Origin: Chromobacterium paludis
Lineage (GTDB): Bacteria > Pseudomonadota > Gammaproteobacteria > Burkholderiales > Chromobacteriaceae
DNA: 64,000 bases
NCBI RefSeq assembly: GCF_008275125.1
Contig: NZ_CP043473.1
Location: forward strand, 1,674,001-1,738,000
Reading direction: 5' to 3'
Numbering within the stretch: the stretch's first letter is position 1; every line of letters begins with the position of its first letter. Shown piece by piece: positions 27,704 to 37,308 of this stretch. The position numbers were made by a program, and so were the translations under genes. A model generated the notes under the pieces. The model saw only the letters and a program-made list of their open reading frames with translations, did no database searches and was not told the origin of the DNA.

Positions 27704-27731
27704 AAAACGGAAGCCCGGGGGCTTCCGTTTT
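27704..27731. terminator. Bidirectional terminator between sua5 and purL
   Basis: AAAACGGAAGCC pairs with GGCTTCCGTTTT around a short G/C loop. The flanking A and T runs make it work in both directions, ending the dab operon (+) and purL (-). Confidence 0.9.
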
Positions 27732-27747
27732 CACTGGCAAGGCGGGA

Positions 27748-30700
27748 TCACCCCACCCAGCGCCGCGCGCTGGCGAACATGCGGTACCAGCCGCCGTTCT
27801 CGCCCCAGTCAGCCGGGTGCCAGCTGTTCTGCACGGTGCGGAACACGCGCTCCGGGTGCGGCATCATGATGGTGAAGCGGCCGTCCGGCGTAGTGACCCC
27901 GGTGATGCCCGCCGGCGAACCGTTGGGATTCAAGGGATACGTCTCGGTGGCGCGGCCGTCGAAGTCTATGTAGCGCAAGGCCACCAGCGACTTGTCCTGC
28001 GCGCCCGGCGCGAACACCGCGCGGCCCTCGCCGTGGCTCACCACCACCGGCAGGCGGCTGCCGGCCATGTCGGTCAGGAAAATGGACGGCGATGCCGCCA
28101 CTTCCACCATGCTGAAACGCGCCTCGAACTGCTCCGACGCGTTGCGGCGGAACTTGGGCCAGTGTTCCGCGCCCGGGATGATGGACGACAGATTGGACAT
28201 CATCTGGCAGCCGTTGCACACGCCCAGGGCGAAGGTGTCGCCGCGGCCGAAGAAGGCCTCGAATTGCGCCCGCGCGCTGGGATTGAACAGGATGCTCTTG
28301 GCCCAGCCTTCGCCCGCGCCCAGCACGTCGCCGTAGCTGAAGCCGCCGCAGGCCGCCAGGCCCTTGAAGTCGGCCAGCTGCACGCGGCCGGCGATGATGT
28401 CGCTCATGTGCACGTCCACCGCCTCGAAGCCGGCGCGGTCGAATGCGGCCGCCATCTCGATCTGGCCGTTGACGCCCTGCTCGCGCAGGATGGCCATGCG
28501 CGGACGCTTGCCGGTGGAGATATAGGGCGCGGCCGGGTCGCCATGCACATCAAAGGACAGCTGGGCGAACAGCCCGCGCGATTTGGCATGCCCGCGCAGC
28601 AGCTGCTCGCTGTCGGCGCAGGCCGGGTTGTCGCGCAGGCGCTGCATGCGCGCGCTGGTTTCGGACCAGGCGCAGAACAGTTCGCTGCGGGTTTCGCTGA
28701 ACAGATCGCGGCCCTTGTGGCGGATCACCATGCGGTCATAGGTGTTGGTGCGGCCAATCACGAACAGCTCGCGGCCGATGCCGGCCTTCATGAAGCGGGC
28801 GATCACTTCCGGCGTGTCGGCCTTCTTCACCTGCAGCACCGCGCCCAGTTCCTCGTTGAACAGCACGCGCATGATGCGGCCATGGGTGGCGGCGTCCGGC
28901 GTGGACGGGACAAAGTCGTCGATCACGCGCTGGGTGTTCTGGCGTTCGATCACCAGCTCCTGCAGGTCGATGCTGACGCCGCAGTGGCCGGCGAACATCA
29001 TCTCCGCCAGCGTGGCGAACAGGCCGCCGTCAGAGCGGTCATGGTAGGCCAGCAACATGTCGTCGCGCAGCAGCGATTGCACCGTATTGAAGAAGGCCGC
29101 CAGCTGCAGCGGGCTTTCCACATCCGGCGCGCGGCCGCGCATGTCTTGCCACACCTGGCCCAGGATGGAGCCGCCCAAGCGGCAGCGGCCATAGCCCAGG
29201 TCGATCAGGATCAGGTCGCTGTCCTTGACGTCCTTCAAGTCCGGGGTCACGGTCTTGCGCACGTCCTCCACCGGCGAGAAGGCGGAGATCACCAGCGACA
29301 GCGGCGCGGTTACGGCCTTCTGTTCGCCGTCCTCCTGCCACACCGTCTTCATGGACAAGGAGTCTTTGCCCACCGGGATGCTGACGCCCAGGCTCTGGCT
29401 CATCTCGGACACCGCCTGCACCGTGCGATACAGATTGGCGTCCTCGCCCGGGTGGCCGGCCGGCGCCATCCAGTTGGCGGACAGTTTGACGTTGCCCAGG
29501 TGGCCGACAAAAGCGGCCGCCATATTGGTCAGCGACTCGCCTATCGCCATGCGGCCGGAGGCGGGGCCGTCGAACAAGGCCGACGGTGTGCGCTCGCCCA
29601 TCGCCATCGCTTCGCCGCGGCAGGTGTTGAAGCCCATGGTGGTGACGGCCACATCGGCCACCGGCACTTGCCAGCGCCCCACCATCTGGTCGCGCGCCGT
29701 CATGCCGCCCACGGTGCGATCGCCGATGGTGATCAGGAAAGACTTATCGGCCACCGTGGGGTGGCGCAGCACGCGATAGGCGCTGTCACGCAAGGCATAG
29801 CCGGAGGCATCGAACACCAGGGATTCGCGCGTCGCGGTCTTGGCGTCGCGCACCATGCGCGGCGGTTTGCCCAGCAGCACGTCCAGCGGCATATCCACCG
29901 GCTTGTTGTCGAAGTAGTCGTCGCGCACCTGCAAATGGCCGTCATCGGTGGCCACGCCCAGCACAGCGAAGGGGCAGCGCTCGCGCTCGCAAATGGCGGA
30001 GAAACGATCCAGATCCGCCGGCAGGATGGCCATCACGTAGCGCTCCTGCGCCTCATTGGACCAGATTTGCATCGGCGTCATGCCCTTTTCTTCCAGGTGC
30101 ACCTTGCGCAAATGGAAGATGGCGCCGCGGCCGGCGTCGTTGACCAGTTCCGGGAAGGCATTGGACAGGCCGCCCGCGCCCACGTCGTGAATGGAGACGA
30201 TGGGATTGGCTTCGCCCAGCTGCCAGCAGCGGTCGATCACTTCCTGGCAGCGGCGCTCGATTTCCGGGTTGCCGCGCTGCACGGAGTCGAAGTCCAGGTT
30301 TTCGCTATTGGCGCCGGTATCCATGGACGAAGCCGCACCGCCGCCCAGGCCGATCAGCAGACCGGGGCCGCCCAGCTGGATCAAGAGCGCGCCCTCGGGG
30401 ATTTCGTTCTTGTGAATCTGCTGCCGCTGGATATTGCCCAGGCCACCGGCCAGCATGATGGGCTTGTGATAGCCGCGCATTTCACCGTCGAACTCTTGTT
30501 CGAAGGTGCGGAAATAGCCGGCCAGATTGGGCCGGCCAAACTCGTTGTTGAACGCCGCGCCCCCGATGGGGCCATCCAGCATGATCTGCAGCGCCGAGGC
30601 GATGCGGCCCGGCTTGCCGTATTCCGGCTGGTCCGCGCGGTAGGTTTCCCAAGGCTGCTTGAAGCCCGGAATGTTCAGGTTCGAAACGGTGAAGCCGGTC

Positions 30701-31707
30701 AGGCCGGCCTTGGGACGCGAACCTCGGCCGGTGGCGCCTTCGTCGCGGATTTCGCCGCCATTGCCGGTGGACGCGCCGGCGAACGGCGAGATCGCCGTCG
30801 GATGATTATGCGTCTCCACCTTCATCAGGATGTCGGTGGACTCGCTGGCATAGGCATAGCCATGGCTGCCGGGCTGCGGATAGAAGCGCTCGATGAAAGC
30901 GCCCTCGATCACCGAAGCGTTGTCCTTATACGCCACCAGCGTGCCTTCCGGATGGGCGTCGTGTGTGTCGCGTATCATGCGGAACAAGGATTTGGCCTGC
31001 TCCACGCCGTCGATGAGGAACTGGGCATTGAAGATCTTGTGGCGGCAATGTTCGGAGTTGGCCTGGGCGAACATCATCAGTTCCACATCGCTGGGATTTC
31101 GCGCCAGCTTGACGAAATTTTCCACCAGGTATTCCACTTCATCGTCGGACAGCGCCAGGCCCAGTTGGGCATTGGCCCGTTCCAACGCGGCGCGGCCGCC
31201 TTGCAGCACGTCAACCGTGGTCATCGGCTGCGGATCAATGTGGACGAACAGTTTTTCCACCTCATCAAAGGAGGCAAGGACGGTTTCCGTCATCCTATCG
31301 TGCAAGAGGCCCGCCAATGTCTGACGAGCCTCTTTACTTAAAGATTTATCCGCGGTCTGGATCCGGAATGCGGTGCCGCGCTCTATCCGTCGGATATTCG
31401 GCAGTCCGCAGTGCCGGGCGATGTCCGTCGCCTTCGACGCCCACGGCGACAGGGTGCCGATGCGAGGCGTCACCAGAAACAGCTCTCCCTGAGGCTCCAC
31501 ATTCAGCGGCGCTTCGCCGTAACTGAGCAGTTGCCCCAGCACGCTCACGTCCTCCAGCGTCAGCTCGCTGTCGCTCTCCGCAAAGTGCCAATACTCGGCT
31601 GTCAGGACAAGATCCTTAAAACCGGCATCGGCCGCTGCCGCCTGCAGTTTTTCGAGACGAAACGGCGACAATGCAATGCCGCCGCGCAGCTTGGTAATGT
31701 AAGACAT
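27748..31707 (-). CDS. purL: Phosphoribosylformylglycinamidine synthase (FGAM synthase)
   Basis: The large single-chain PurL of purine synthesis converts FGAR, glutamine and ATP to FGAM. I start it at the ATG at 31707 ([20 protein letters not shown]), giving 1,319 aa, close to the 1,295 aa of E. coli PurL. The open frame continues upstream across the glnB region but that part is not homologous. The order is N-terminal PurS-like domain, synthetase domains ([55 protein letters not shown]), then a C-terminal glutaminase with its nucleophile Cys1164 in [13 protein letters not shown] and the His/Glu pair in MPHPERVFR. It is a single-gene unit ended by the terminator at 27,704. Confidence 0.96.
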   Translation of the reverse strand: MSYITKLRGGIALSPFRLEKLQAAAADAGFKDLVLTAEYWHFAESDSELTLEDVSVLGQLLSYGEAPLNVEPQGELFLVTPRIGTLSPWASKATDIARHCGLPNIRRIERGTAFRIQTADKSLSKEARQTLAGLLHDRMTETVLASFDEVEKLFVHIDPQPMTTVDVLQGGRAALERANAQLGLALSDDEVEYLVENFVKLARNPSDVELMMFAQANSEHCRHKIFNAQFLIDGVEQAKSLFRMIRDTHDAHPEGTLVAYKDNASVIEGAFIERFYPQPGSHGYAYASESTDILMKVETHNHPTAISPFAGASTGNGGEIRDEGATGRGSRPKAGLTGFTVSNLNIPGFKQPWETYRADQPEYGKPGRIASALQIMLDGPIGGAAFNNEFGRPNLAGYFRTFEQEFDGEMRGYHKPIMLAGGLGNIQRQQIHKNEIPEGALLIQLGGPGLLIGLGGGAASSMDTGANSENLDFDSVQRGNPEIERRCQEVIDRCWQLGEANPIVSIHDVGAGGLSNAFPELVNDAGRGAIFHLRKVHLEEKGMTPMQIWSNEAQERYVMAILPADLDRFSAICERERCPFAVLGVATDDGHLQVRDDYFDNKPVDMPLDVLLGKPPRMVRDAKTATRESLVFDASGYALRDSAYRVLRHPTVADKSFLITIGDRTVGGMTARDQMVGRWQVPVADVAVTTMGFNTCRGEAMAMGERTPSALFDGPASGRMAIGESLTNMAAAFVGHLGNVKLSANWMAPAGHPGEDANLYRTVQAVSEMSQSLGVSIPVGKDSLSMKTVWQEDGEQKAVTAPLSLVISAFSPVEDVRKTVTPDLKDVKDSDLILIDLGYGRCRLGGSILGQVWQDMRGRAPDVESPLQLAAFFNTVQSLLRDDMLLAYHDRSDGGLFATLAEMMFAGHCGVSIDLQELVIERQNTQRVIDDFVPSTPDAATHGRIMRVLFNEELGAVLQVKKADTPEVIARFMKAGIGRELFVIGRTNTYDRMVIRHKGRDLFSETRSELFCAWSETSARMQRLRDNPACADSEQLLRGHAKSRGLFAQLSFDVHGDPAAPYISTGKRPRMAILREQGVNGQIEMAAAFDRAGFEAVDVHMSDIIAGRVQLADFKGLAACGGFSYGDVLGAGEGWAKSILFNPSARAQFEAFFGRGDTFALGVCNGCQMMSNLSSIIPGAEHWPKFRRNASEQFEARFSMVEVAASPSIFLTDMAGSRLPVVVSHGEGRAVFAPGAQDKSLVALRYIDFDGRATETYPLNPNGSPAGITGVTTPDGRFTIMMPHPERVFRTVQNSWHPADWGENGGWYRMFASARRWVG

Positions 31708-32193
<486 letters not shown>

Positions 32194-32218
32194 CACAGCC
32201 CGCTCAAACGTAAAATCT

Positions 32219-32234
32219 ATGGTCAGCCTGACCT
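32219..32234 (+). repeat. IS inverted repeat, right-end side
   Basis: ATGGTCAGCCTGACCT, the perfect inverse of 33571-33586, beside the 3' noncoding end of the element. Confidence 0.85.
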
Positions 32235-32467
32235 TTGCAAGAACAGCGTGCTGATGAATCATGACGGGGTAGGCTTGCTCTAATCTATCCGGATTCTTGA
32301 TGGGCACAATAGAGCCCGATCCATGATGTGAGCCGCTCCTGCAAGTCCCTAAAAAGCCCTCAGTCTGTCATGACTGTTTTTACGATCGGGGTATCCTGCA
32401 GGCCGTGGGCCGGTTGTCGTCATCAGTATCTGTCTTGGCAAAAGCAGGCTTCTACTCGCCGCCGGGT
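32235..32467 (-). ncRNA. Candidate bridge-RNA region of the IS1111 element
   Basis: 233 bp with no ORF between the transposase stop and the inner edge of the right inverted repeat. IS110-family elements encode a structured bridge RNA that base-pairs with target and donor DNA; in the IS1111 subgroup it lies at this 3' end. The exact RNA ends and guide loops cannot be set by eye, so the call rests on position and family knowledge. Confidence 0.5.
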
Positions 32468-33514
32468 TTACCCGGCGGTTTGCATTTCAGTCAGTGCGCG
32501 GGCCTGGGGACGGTACTCGCCGCCTTTGGCGAGTAGCGCCCACACGACCCGTGCCAGTTTGTTGGCCAGTGCGCAGGCCACGATATTCGAGTGGCGACGC
32601 TGCATCAGCGCCACCGTCCACGCTGCCATCGCACTCTTCCAGCGCGGCGCGTTCTGCATGATCACCCGTGCGCATTGCACCAGCAGGCGACGCAGGCTCT
32701 TGTCACCGCGTTTGCTGATGCCCAGCAGCTTGGACTTCCCGCCTGTCGAGTATTGTCGCGGGACCAGACCCAGCGATGCCGCAAAGTCACGGGCATTGCC
32801 ATAGCCCTTGGCATTGCCGGCGTCCGCCGACAACTGGCTGGCGGTGATCGCACCGATGCCGGGAATGGTCATCAACCGCCGGGCGACATCGTCCTGTCGG
32901 GCTTCTGTGGCAATCTCGTGATCCAGCTCGTCGATCTCGGTCTTGAGCAGACGGTAGTGATCCAGCTGGCGTTGCAGGATCTGCCGGGCCTTGACGGGCA
33001 AGCCGTTGGTCTCGTCCATCAGCAGCGTCGGCAGCTGCGTGATCCCCCGTACCCCGACAGGAAGCGCGATGCCGAACTCCAGCAGCAGCGCATGGATCTG
33101 GTTGTTGGTCTGTATTCGTTCGGCAATGCGAGATTCCCGCAGGCGATGCAGTGCCGACAAGGCTTGCTGTTCGGCACTCTTGGCGGCAACGTAGCGCATG
33201 GTCGGGCGCGTAGCCGCCTCGCAGATGGCCTGGGCATCGATGAAATCGTTCTTGTTGCCGAAGACAAACGGGCGGATGTACTGCGGTGCGATCAGTTGTA
33301 CGGTATGACCGAAGCCCGTCAGCTTGCGTGCCAGCCAGTGCGCGCCGCAGCAGGCCTCCATCACGATGCGGCAGGGAGGCTGTTTCGCGAGAAATTCGAT
33401 GAGACTGTTGCGATTGAACTGCTTCTTGAGGACCGGGTTGCCGCGCGGGTCGTGCCCGATCAGATGAAAGCTGTGCTTGCCGATATCCAGACCGATGAGT
33501 GTGACGGTTGCCAT
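32468..33514 (-). CDS. IS110-family DEDD transposase
   Basis: A 348-aa RuvC-like DEDD recombinase that moves the element with a bridge RNA. The N-terminal catalytic domain shows LIGLDIGKHSFHLIG (first Asp), CRIVMEACCGAHWLARKL (Glu) and NKNDFIDAQAICEA (the DxxDA pair). The C-terminal Tnp_20 domain shows LMTIPGIGAITASQL and AASLGLVPRQYSTGGKSKLLGISKRGD with its serine. The start at 33514 has GGGGAGAG 4-5 bp upstream. It appears full length and intact. Confidence 0.93.
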   Translation of the reverse strand: MATVTLIGLDIGKHSFHLIGHDPRGNPVLKKQFNRNSLIEFLAKQPPCRIVMEACCGAHWLARKLTGFGHTVQLIAPQYIRPFVFGNKNDFIDAQAICEAATRPTMRYVAAKSAEQQALSALHRLRESRIAERIQTNNQIHALLLEFGIALPVGVRGITQLPTLLMDETNGLPVKARQILQRQLDHYRLLKTEIDELDHEIATEARQDDVARRLMTIPGIGAITASQLSADAGNAKGYGNARDFAASLGLVPRQYSTGGKSKLLGISKRGDKSLRRLLVQCARVIMQNAPRWKSAMAAWTVALMQRRHSNIVACALANKLARVVWALLAKGGEYRPQARALTEMQTAG

Positions 33515-33533
33515 GATGCTCTCCCCGAAGAAG

Positions 33534-33570
33534 AAATGCCTCAGCAGGTTTGACGCCTGCTGAGGCATTT
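33534..33570 (-). other. Perfect 15-bp hairpin upstream of the transposase
   Basis: AAATGCCTCAGCAGG (33534-33548) and its complement (33556-33570) form a stem with a 7-nt loop, between the left inverted repeat and the transposase ribosome-binding site. Read in the transposase direction it is followed by CTTCTTC, so it could act as a terminator or translation block against read-through from outside. Confidence 0.65.
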
Positions 33571-33586
33571 AGGTCAGGCTGACCAT
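33571..33586 (-). repeat. IS inverted repeat, left-end side
   Basis: AGGTCAGGCTGACCAT, inverse of 32219-32234, 57 bp upstream of the transposase start. Confidence 0.85.
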
Positions 33587-33593
33587 CACATTA

Positions 33594-33613
33594 AGCCCCC
33601 GCTAGCGGGGGCT
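33594..33613. terminator. Terminator between the IS and the BI-1 gene
   Basis: AGCCCCCGCTAGCGGGGGCT is a perfect palindrome followed on the plus strand by TTGTCTTT. It probably served glnB before the IS inserted. It may also end the convergent membrane protein gene. Confidence 0.7.
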
Positions 33614-33657
33614 TTGTCTTTAGCACTTCCCAGTCCGGCCGGGAACCGCGTCAAGAT

Positions 33658-34347
33658 TCAATCACGATTGCCGGAGAAGGCCAGCAAGAGCTGCAGCAGA
33701 CTGGTGAACAGATTGTAGATGCTGATGTAGATGGACAGCGCGGCGGAGATATAGCTGTCTTCGCCGCCATCGACCACTACCTTCACCTGCCACAGTATCA
33801 TCAGCGAGCTGATCAGCGCTAAGGCTGCGGACAGCATCAGCTGGAAGGCCGGCATGCGCAGGAAGAGATTCGCCACCATGGCCACCAGCAGCACGACGAT
33901 GCCGACCGACAGGAAGTTGCCCAGGCCGGACAGGTCGCGCTTGGTGGTGGAGGCGATGCCGGCCATCACGAAGAACACGACAGAAGTGGCCCCGCCAGCG
34001 ATCATGATCAACTGGCCGCCATTGGAGAGGCTAAGCGCGAACTGAAGCAAGGGCCCGAGCAGCATGCCCATCAGGAAGGTGAAGCCCAGCATCAGAAACA
34101 CGCCCGTGGAACTGTAGCGATTTTTCTCAATGATAAACATCAGGCCATATACCACCGCCATGATCAGCAGCGTACCCATGAGGGGGCTGCCGGCCAAGAA
34201 GGCGAAACTCATGTGGGTGCCCACGATGGCGCCCATCACCGTGGGAATCATGGACAGACCCAGCAGGCCATAGGTATTGCGCAGCACTTTGTTGCGCGCA
34301 TCGGCCATGGGGGTCGATTGATAGGCCGTTTGAAAGTCCGGGTGCAT
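33658..34347 (-). CDS. Bax inhibitor-1 family inner-membrane protein (YccA/YbhL-like)
   Basis: A 229-aa protein with seven predicted membrane segments, for example LMGTLLIMAVVYGLMFII, GVFLMLGFTFLMGMLLGPLL and FLSVGIVVLLVAMVANLFL, and the BI-1 C-terminal Asp-bearing region (VVDGGEDSYISAALSIYISIYNLF). E. coli YccA modulates FtsH-dependent proteolysis, and other members act as pH-sensitive calcium leak channels. Which applies here is not known. Its start has AGGAG 8 bp upstream. It stands alone. Confidence 0.9.
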   Translation of the reverse strand: MHPDFQTAYQSTPMADARNKVLRNTYGLLGLSMIPTVMGAIVGTHMSFAFLAGSPLMGTLLIMAVVYGLMFIIEKNRYSSTGVFLMLGFTFLMGMLLGPLLQFALSLSNGGQLIMIAGGATSVVFFVMAGIASTTKRDLSGLGNFLSVGIVVLLVAMVANLFLRMPAFQLMLSAALALISSLMILWQVKVVVDGGEDSYISAALSIYISIYNLFTSLLQLLLAFSGNRD

Positions 34348-34534
34348 GTTTAACTCTCCTGAGTTGTGTCGTTCTGGAAATATTTTGGAATTGTACGCAA
34401 CAGACCATGCCGCAGGAAAAAAGTTTCCCGCAACCAGCAGGGCTTGTCATAGCCAAGTGCTTGCGCTATGATCCGCGCTCCTCTTCAGGAATGCAGATGC
34501 GGGCAACGCCTGCGCTTGCAAGTCCTCACCTCGT

Positions 34535-34619
34535 GCGAGAGTGGCGGAATTGGTAGACGCACTGGATTTAGGTTCCAGCGCCGCAAGGCGTGAGAGTTCG
34601 AGTCTCTCCTTTCGCACCA
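34535..34619 (+). tRNA. tRNA-Leu (anticodon UAG), CCA encoded
   Basis: An 85-nt class II tRNA. The acceptor GCGAGAG pairs with CTTTCGC (one G-U). The anticodon stem CTGGA/TCCAG holds loop TTTAGGT with anticodon TAG. It has a long variable arm, T-arm GAGAGTTCGAGTCTCTC and a terminal CCA. tRNA-Leu 3' ends are frequent phage integration sites; an integrase remnant follows 158 bp downstream. Confidence 0.97.
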
Positions 34620-34777
34620 GCCTAGCTTTTTAGAGCTAGTCACCCCCCCAAAAAAACATCCCCCAAGTACCGCGAATAGAGGCTTTCCCGCCTTTTCGCA
34701 TTCCACGTCTTCACACCAAATTACCGCCGTTTTTCGGTATCGTTTGTCCCAAGAGTGTCCCAGGACGTGTCCCAAGC

Positions 34778-34948
34778 ATGGCAACGATAGAACCGCGCGG
34801 CGACAAATGGCGAGCCAAGGTGCACAAAGGAAAAATCTGCCGATCCCACACCTTCAAGCGCAAGGCGGATGCCGTCGCCTGGGCGCCGAAACTAAAAGCG
34901 GAAATCGACGCGGGACGCATCGGCATGGCTGATGACATCAACGGCTGA
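34778..34948 (+). pseudogene. Truncated phage integrase, N-terminal arm-binding fragment
   Basis: A 56-residue open frame starting MATIEPRGDKWRAKVHKGK and continuing HTFKRKADAVAWAPKLKAEI. This is the N-terminal DNA-arm-binding module of tyrosine integrases; the core-binding and catalytic domains (over 250 residues) are missing. Just upstream the motif GTGTCCCA occurs three times (34,746-34,776), resembling arm-type binding sites. With the adjacent tRNA-Leu it marks an old integration event at this tRNA. Confidence 0.75.
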
Positions 34949-35039
34949 GAGGAAAACCGCTCCACGGCCGCCCCCTGGTCTCAAAGGCTGGGACAGCGCA
35001 GCTGCCGCCCCAGCTCAGATCGTCGTTGCGCTTACATCG

Positions 35040-35957
35040 TTAAAAAAATATATAAATCAGACCATTCCCACCGTTGGCGCCTGCGGCATTTTTACCGCCA
35101 CTTCCACCGTTGGATGCAGCTGAGATGGAACTCCCCGCTGGGCCGTAGCTGCCGCCTCCACCGCCGCCGCCGGTGCAGTTGAAGGTGTTAATACCCCCGC
35201 CGCCGCCAGCCCCCCAACCGCCGCCGCCGCCGCCGCCGGTCCACGAAGAATACTGACCACCAAAGCCACCCGCACCAGCACCGACGCCCGACCCGGCCAC
35301 GCCCTTGGTAGCAGTTAACCCGCTGACACCACCAGGGCCGCCATATCCTGAGCCACCATTTCCGGCGTATTGGGCAGCGCCGCCACCACTGCCATTTGCA
35401 CCGCCACCGCCGCCATTAGCGCCTCCCGCGCAGCCGGCGCCACTGCCGCTATTGCCATTGCCGCCGTTGCCGCCAGCATTCCCAGCATCGCCGCCACCGC
35501 CACCTCCGCCGCCGCCCGCCACAACCAAGGTGGATCCCGTCGTGGAATTAACCAGGTTGCTTGAGCCCCCACCACCCCCACCATTAGCCGTTGCCGTGCC
35601 TCCACCACCGCCACCACCCGGACCACCCACAACAAAGGTCAGCACATCGCCCGGATTGACGGCAACCGTACCGCCAACCGTCCCACCCGAGCCACCATTG
35701 CCACCCAGGCTGCCCGCGCTCGCCGTGCTAGCGCCGCCACCCCCACCAGCCCCCATGGCTAAAATATTAATAGCGTGGGTTCCAGCAGGCACGGAGCAGG
35801 TATAGCTGCCTGGGGCGCTGTACATGGTGCCGCTAACGCAATTTGCGGCAACAGCGCCTATCGACGTTAAACCGCACACCGCTAGGACAATCATTTTCGG
35901 CGCGCCAATAAATCCCTTATAAGCATATTTCTTTGGTATTTTTTCAGCAGATGGCAT
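35040..35957 (-). CDS. Glycine-rich secreted protein
   Basis: A 305-aa protein. A charged leader (MPSAEKIPKKYAYKGFIGAP) and hydrophobic segment (MIVLAVCGLTSIGAVAANC) form a long signal peptide. After a short unique segment (SGTMYSAPGSYTCSVPAGT) almost the whole chain is Gly-rich with runs of up to nine glycines, ending GGNGLIYIFF. It resembles glycine-rich receptor-binding or cell-surface proteins of unknown role. An ATG at 35957 with GGAG upstream is preferred over the TTG six bases earlier. It lies between the integrase stump and the intact integrase, so it is probably cargo of an older island. Confidence 0.7.
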   Translation of the reverse strand: MPSAEKIPKKYAYKGFIGAPKMIVLAVCGLTSIGAVAANCVSGTMYSAPGSYTCSVPAGTHAINILAMGAGGGGGASTASAGSLGGNGGSGGTVGGTVAVNPGDVLTFVVGGPGGGGGGGTATANGGGGGGSSNLVNSTTGSTLVVAGGGGGGGGGDAGNAGGNGGNGNSGSGAGCAGGANGGGGGANGSGGGAAQYAGNGGSGYGGPGGVSGLTATKGVAGSGVGAGAGGFGGQYSSWTGGGGGGGWGAGGGGGINTFNCTGGGGGGGSYGPAGSSISAASNGGSGGKNAAGANGGNGLIYIFF

Positions 35958-36525
35958 ATTCAACTCCAGCAGTTAGCGTGAATACGTGAGGAATGGCGGC
36001 ATGTTTTTGCCAGATCATCCCTTCAGCGCACGATATATTTGCGACAGATTTGGTCAGGTTCGACTGACCTGCTTGAACCTTGTTGCGGAGCCTATTAGGT
36101 TGCAGCAAAGGCACCTTACGAAAGCTTAGACTACTTCGCTCCAAAAAATACCCAATGGATCACCAGTCAACCAAAACAACCTGAATGTAATTATGCTTTG
36201 CACATGGCAGCAGCCAGAGGCCCTCGCCGCGCCGGAGTGGCCATTGGAGGTGATCACTGGCCGGCCACAGCATGAAGATCAGTATGTCAATTGGTCTTTA
36301 TCCCGAACCCACACCTATCCCAAAGGACAGGGCAAAGATCCGACCCATCTCCTAGAGTGGGTCTACCCCACACCGAGTAGCGAGTGCCATGCCAATGGCT
36401 CGCCATTTGCGGGGGCTGCATCGCTCTTCCCATCTGAACGAAGAAGGCTTTCAAGGCATCGGCGCCAGCCTGGGATGGCGACTGTCAGTCACATCAACTG
36501 CGTTGAATCCACTGGAGATTTTCTT
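35958..36525. other. Intergenic region, no convincing gene
   Basis: About 570 bp between the glycine-rich gene and the 129-aa ORF. An open frame runs in from 36,193 but its composition is not protein-like and lacks a ribosome-binding site. An inverted repeat GGTCAG...CTGACC lies at about 36,054-36,071. Residues around 36,390-36,480 in another frame faintly resemble an AraC-type HTH and may be decayed DNA. Confidence 0.4.
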
Positions 36526-36915
36526 ATGGAAAAGACAGGCCTGTATTTGCTTAAGCTGAGCTTCACTCCCGAAAAAGGCATGACTGGCGCAGGCTCCATG
36601 ACGCTTGCCGTCACGGTCAATGCCTCCACCGGCGCTCTGCACGGCCAGGCGCACGGCTCCATTCTGGAAGGTACGCAGCATTCCCCGACCTTCACTTCTC
36701 CGGCAGTGGGCGCCATGCACAGCACTGGCTTTGGCCACATCACCAGGGTCGGCGCCGTTCATGGCGAGGCTGCGGTATCCGTCGCTCCGCCGGCCATCGG
36801 CACCTACCTCGCTCCGTTCTCCGCCAGCTTCGGCCTCGGCGCCGACTGGACTGGCCAAGGCCAATTCACCGTGGGAACCCATACCTACAAGTGTGAAGTG
36901 AAGATGGTGGACTAA
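36526..36915 (+). CDS. Small protein of unknown function (possibly DUF1842-like)
   Basis: 129 aa, starting MEKTGLYLLKLSFTPEKGM at an ATG with GGAG 8 bp upstream. No signal peptide or membrane segment. It reads as a small beta-rich domain (GSMTLAVTVNASTGALHGQAHG, GEAAVSVAPPAIGTYLAPFSA, WTGQGQFTVGTHTYKCEVK). The pattern reminds me of DUF1842 proteins, but I am not certain. It is followed by its own terminator. Confidence 0.65.
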   Translation: MEKTGLYLLKLSFTPEKGMTGAGSMTLAVTVNASTGALHGQAHGSILEGTQHSPTFTSPAVGAMHSTGFGHITRVGAVHGEAAVSVAPPAIGTYLAPFSASFGLGADWTGQGQFTVGTHTYKCEVKMVD

Positions 36916-36953
36916 GTCCACGCGTTGATTGTCGATATAATGTTCTCATGAAG

Positions 36954-36984
36954 CAGCCCGAGCTGACGCAGTTCGGGCTGTTTT
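36954..36984 (+). terminator. Rho-independent terminator
   Basis: CAGCCCGA (36954-36961) pairs with TCGGGCTG (36973-36980), then TTTTC. Ends the 129-aa gene. Confidence 0.85.
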
Positions 36985-37308
36985 CATTACCAGGCTGCAG
37001 CTGCAGCCATACCTAAATGCATCCATCGGCGGTATAGTGCTGGTCATTAGCATCGATTTGCGCCCTGCAGCGCTCCGCCCGACGCATGGAGCCGCAATGC
37101 CGCGCAACACACTCGAGGAATTGGCCGCAACATGCTTCTGATGATTGATAATTAGCACGGTCTTCCGACGTGTTTCGAAGTCATCTGACTGCACCTCCAT
37201 AATCCTTGCCACACTTAGATTTGTTTTCCGACGTCTTCCGACATTGATCGGTGACATCAGAAAAAAAAGGGGGTATTTTTGGGGGTATATCAAATCGATA
37301 CCCCCACC
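36985..37308. other. Region upstream of the intact integrase, candidate attachment region
   Basis: No supported gene. CTTCCGAC recurs (about 37,163, 37,231) with a related TTCCGACGT copy, and two GGGGGTAT copies (37,270-37,288) are followed by the inverted ATACCCCC just before the integrase ATG. Such short repeats are typical of integrase arm sites and of autoregulation. The prophage left end probably lies here, but the core cannot be fixed without the right end. Confidence 0.45.

Larger units (their letters stand above)
32219..33586 (-). mobile_element. IS110-family insertion sequence, IS1111 subgroup
   Basis: Perfect 16-bp inverted repeats ATGGTCAGCCTGACCT lie at 32219-32234 and, inverted, at 33571-33586, enclosing one DEDD transposase gene on the minus strand. 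The long noncoding part (about 233 bp) is downstream of the transposase. This layout and the presence of inverted repeats, which are subterminal in this group, fit IS1111 rather than IS110 proper. True ends may lie some bases outside these repeats. It separates glnB from what looks like its old terminator at 33,594. Confidence 0.85.

Noticed and set aside
27817..31341. A 1,174-codon open frame antisense to purL
   Set aside because: A shadow of a GC-rich conserved gene; its translation is His/Gln/Arg-rich without domains.
36054..36071. GGTCAG...CTGACC dyad resembling the IS inverted repeat core
   Set aside because: Only the outer bases match, and no transposase or second copy is nearby.
36390..36480. 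Residues resembling an AraC-type HTH (RGLHRSSHLNEEGFQGI)
   Set aside because: Too short and with no flanking domain; possibly a decayed fragment but not supportable.
37043..37198. Minus-strand frame in the region before the integrase
   Set aside because: No start signal and competing frames; treated as noncoding attachment region.
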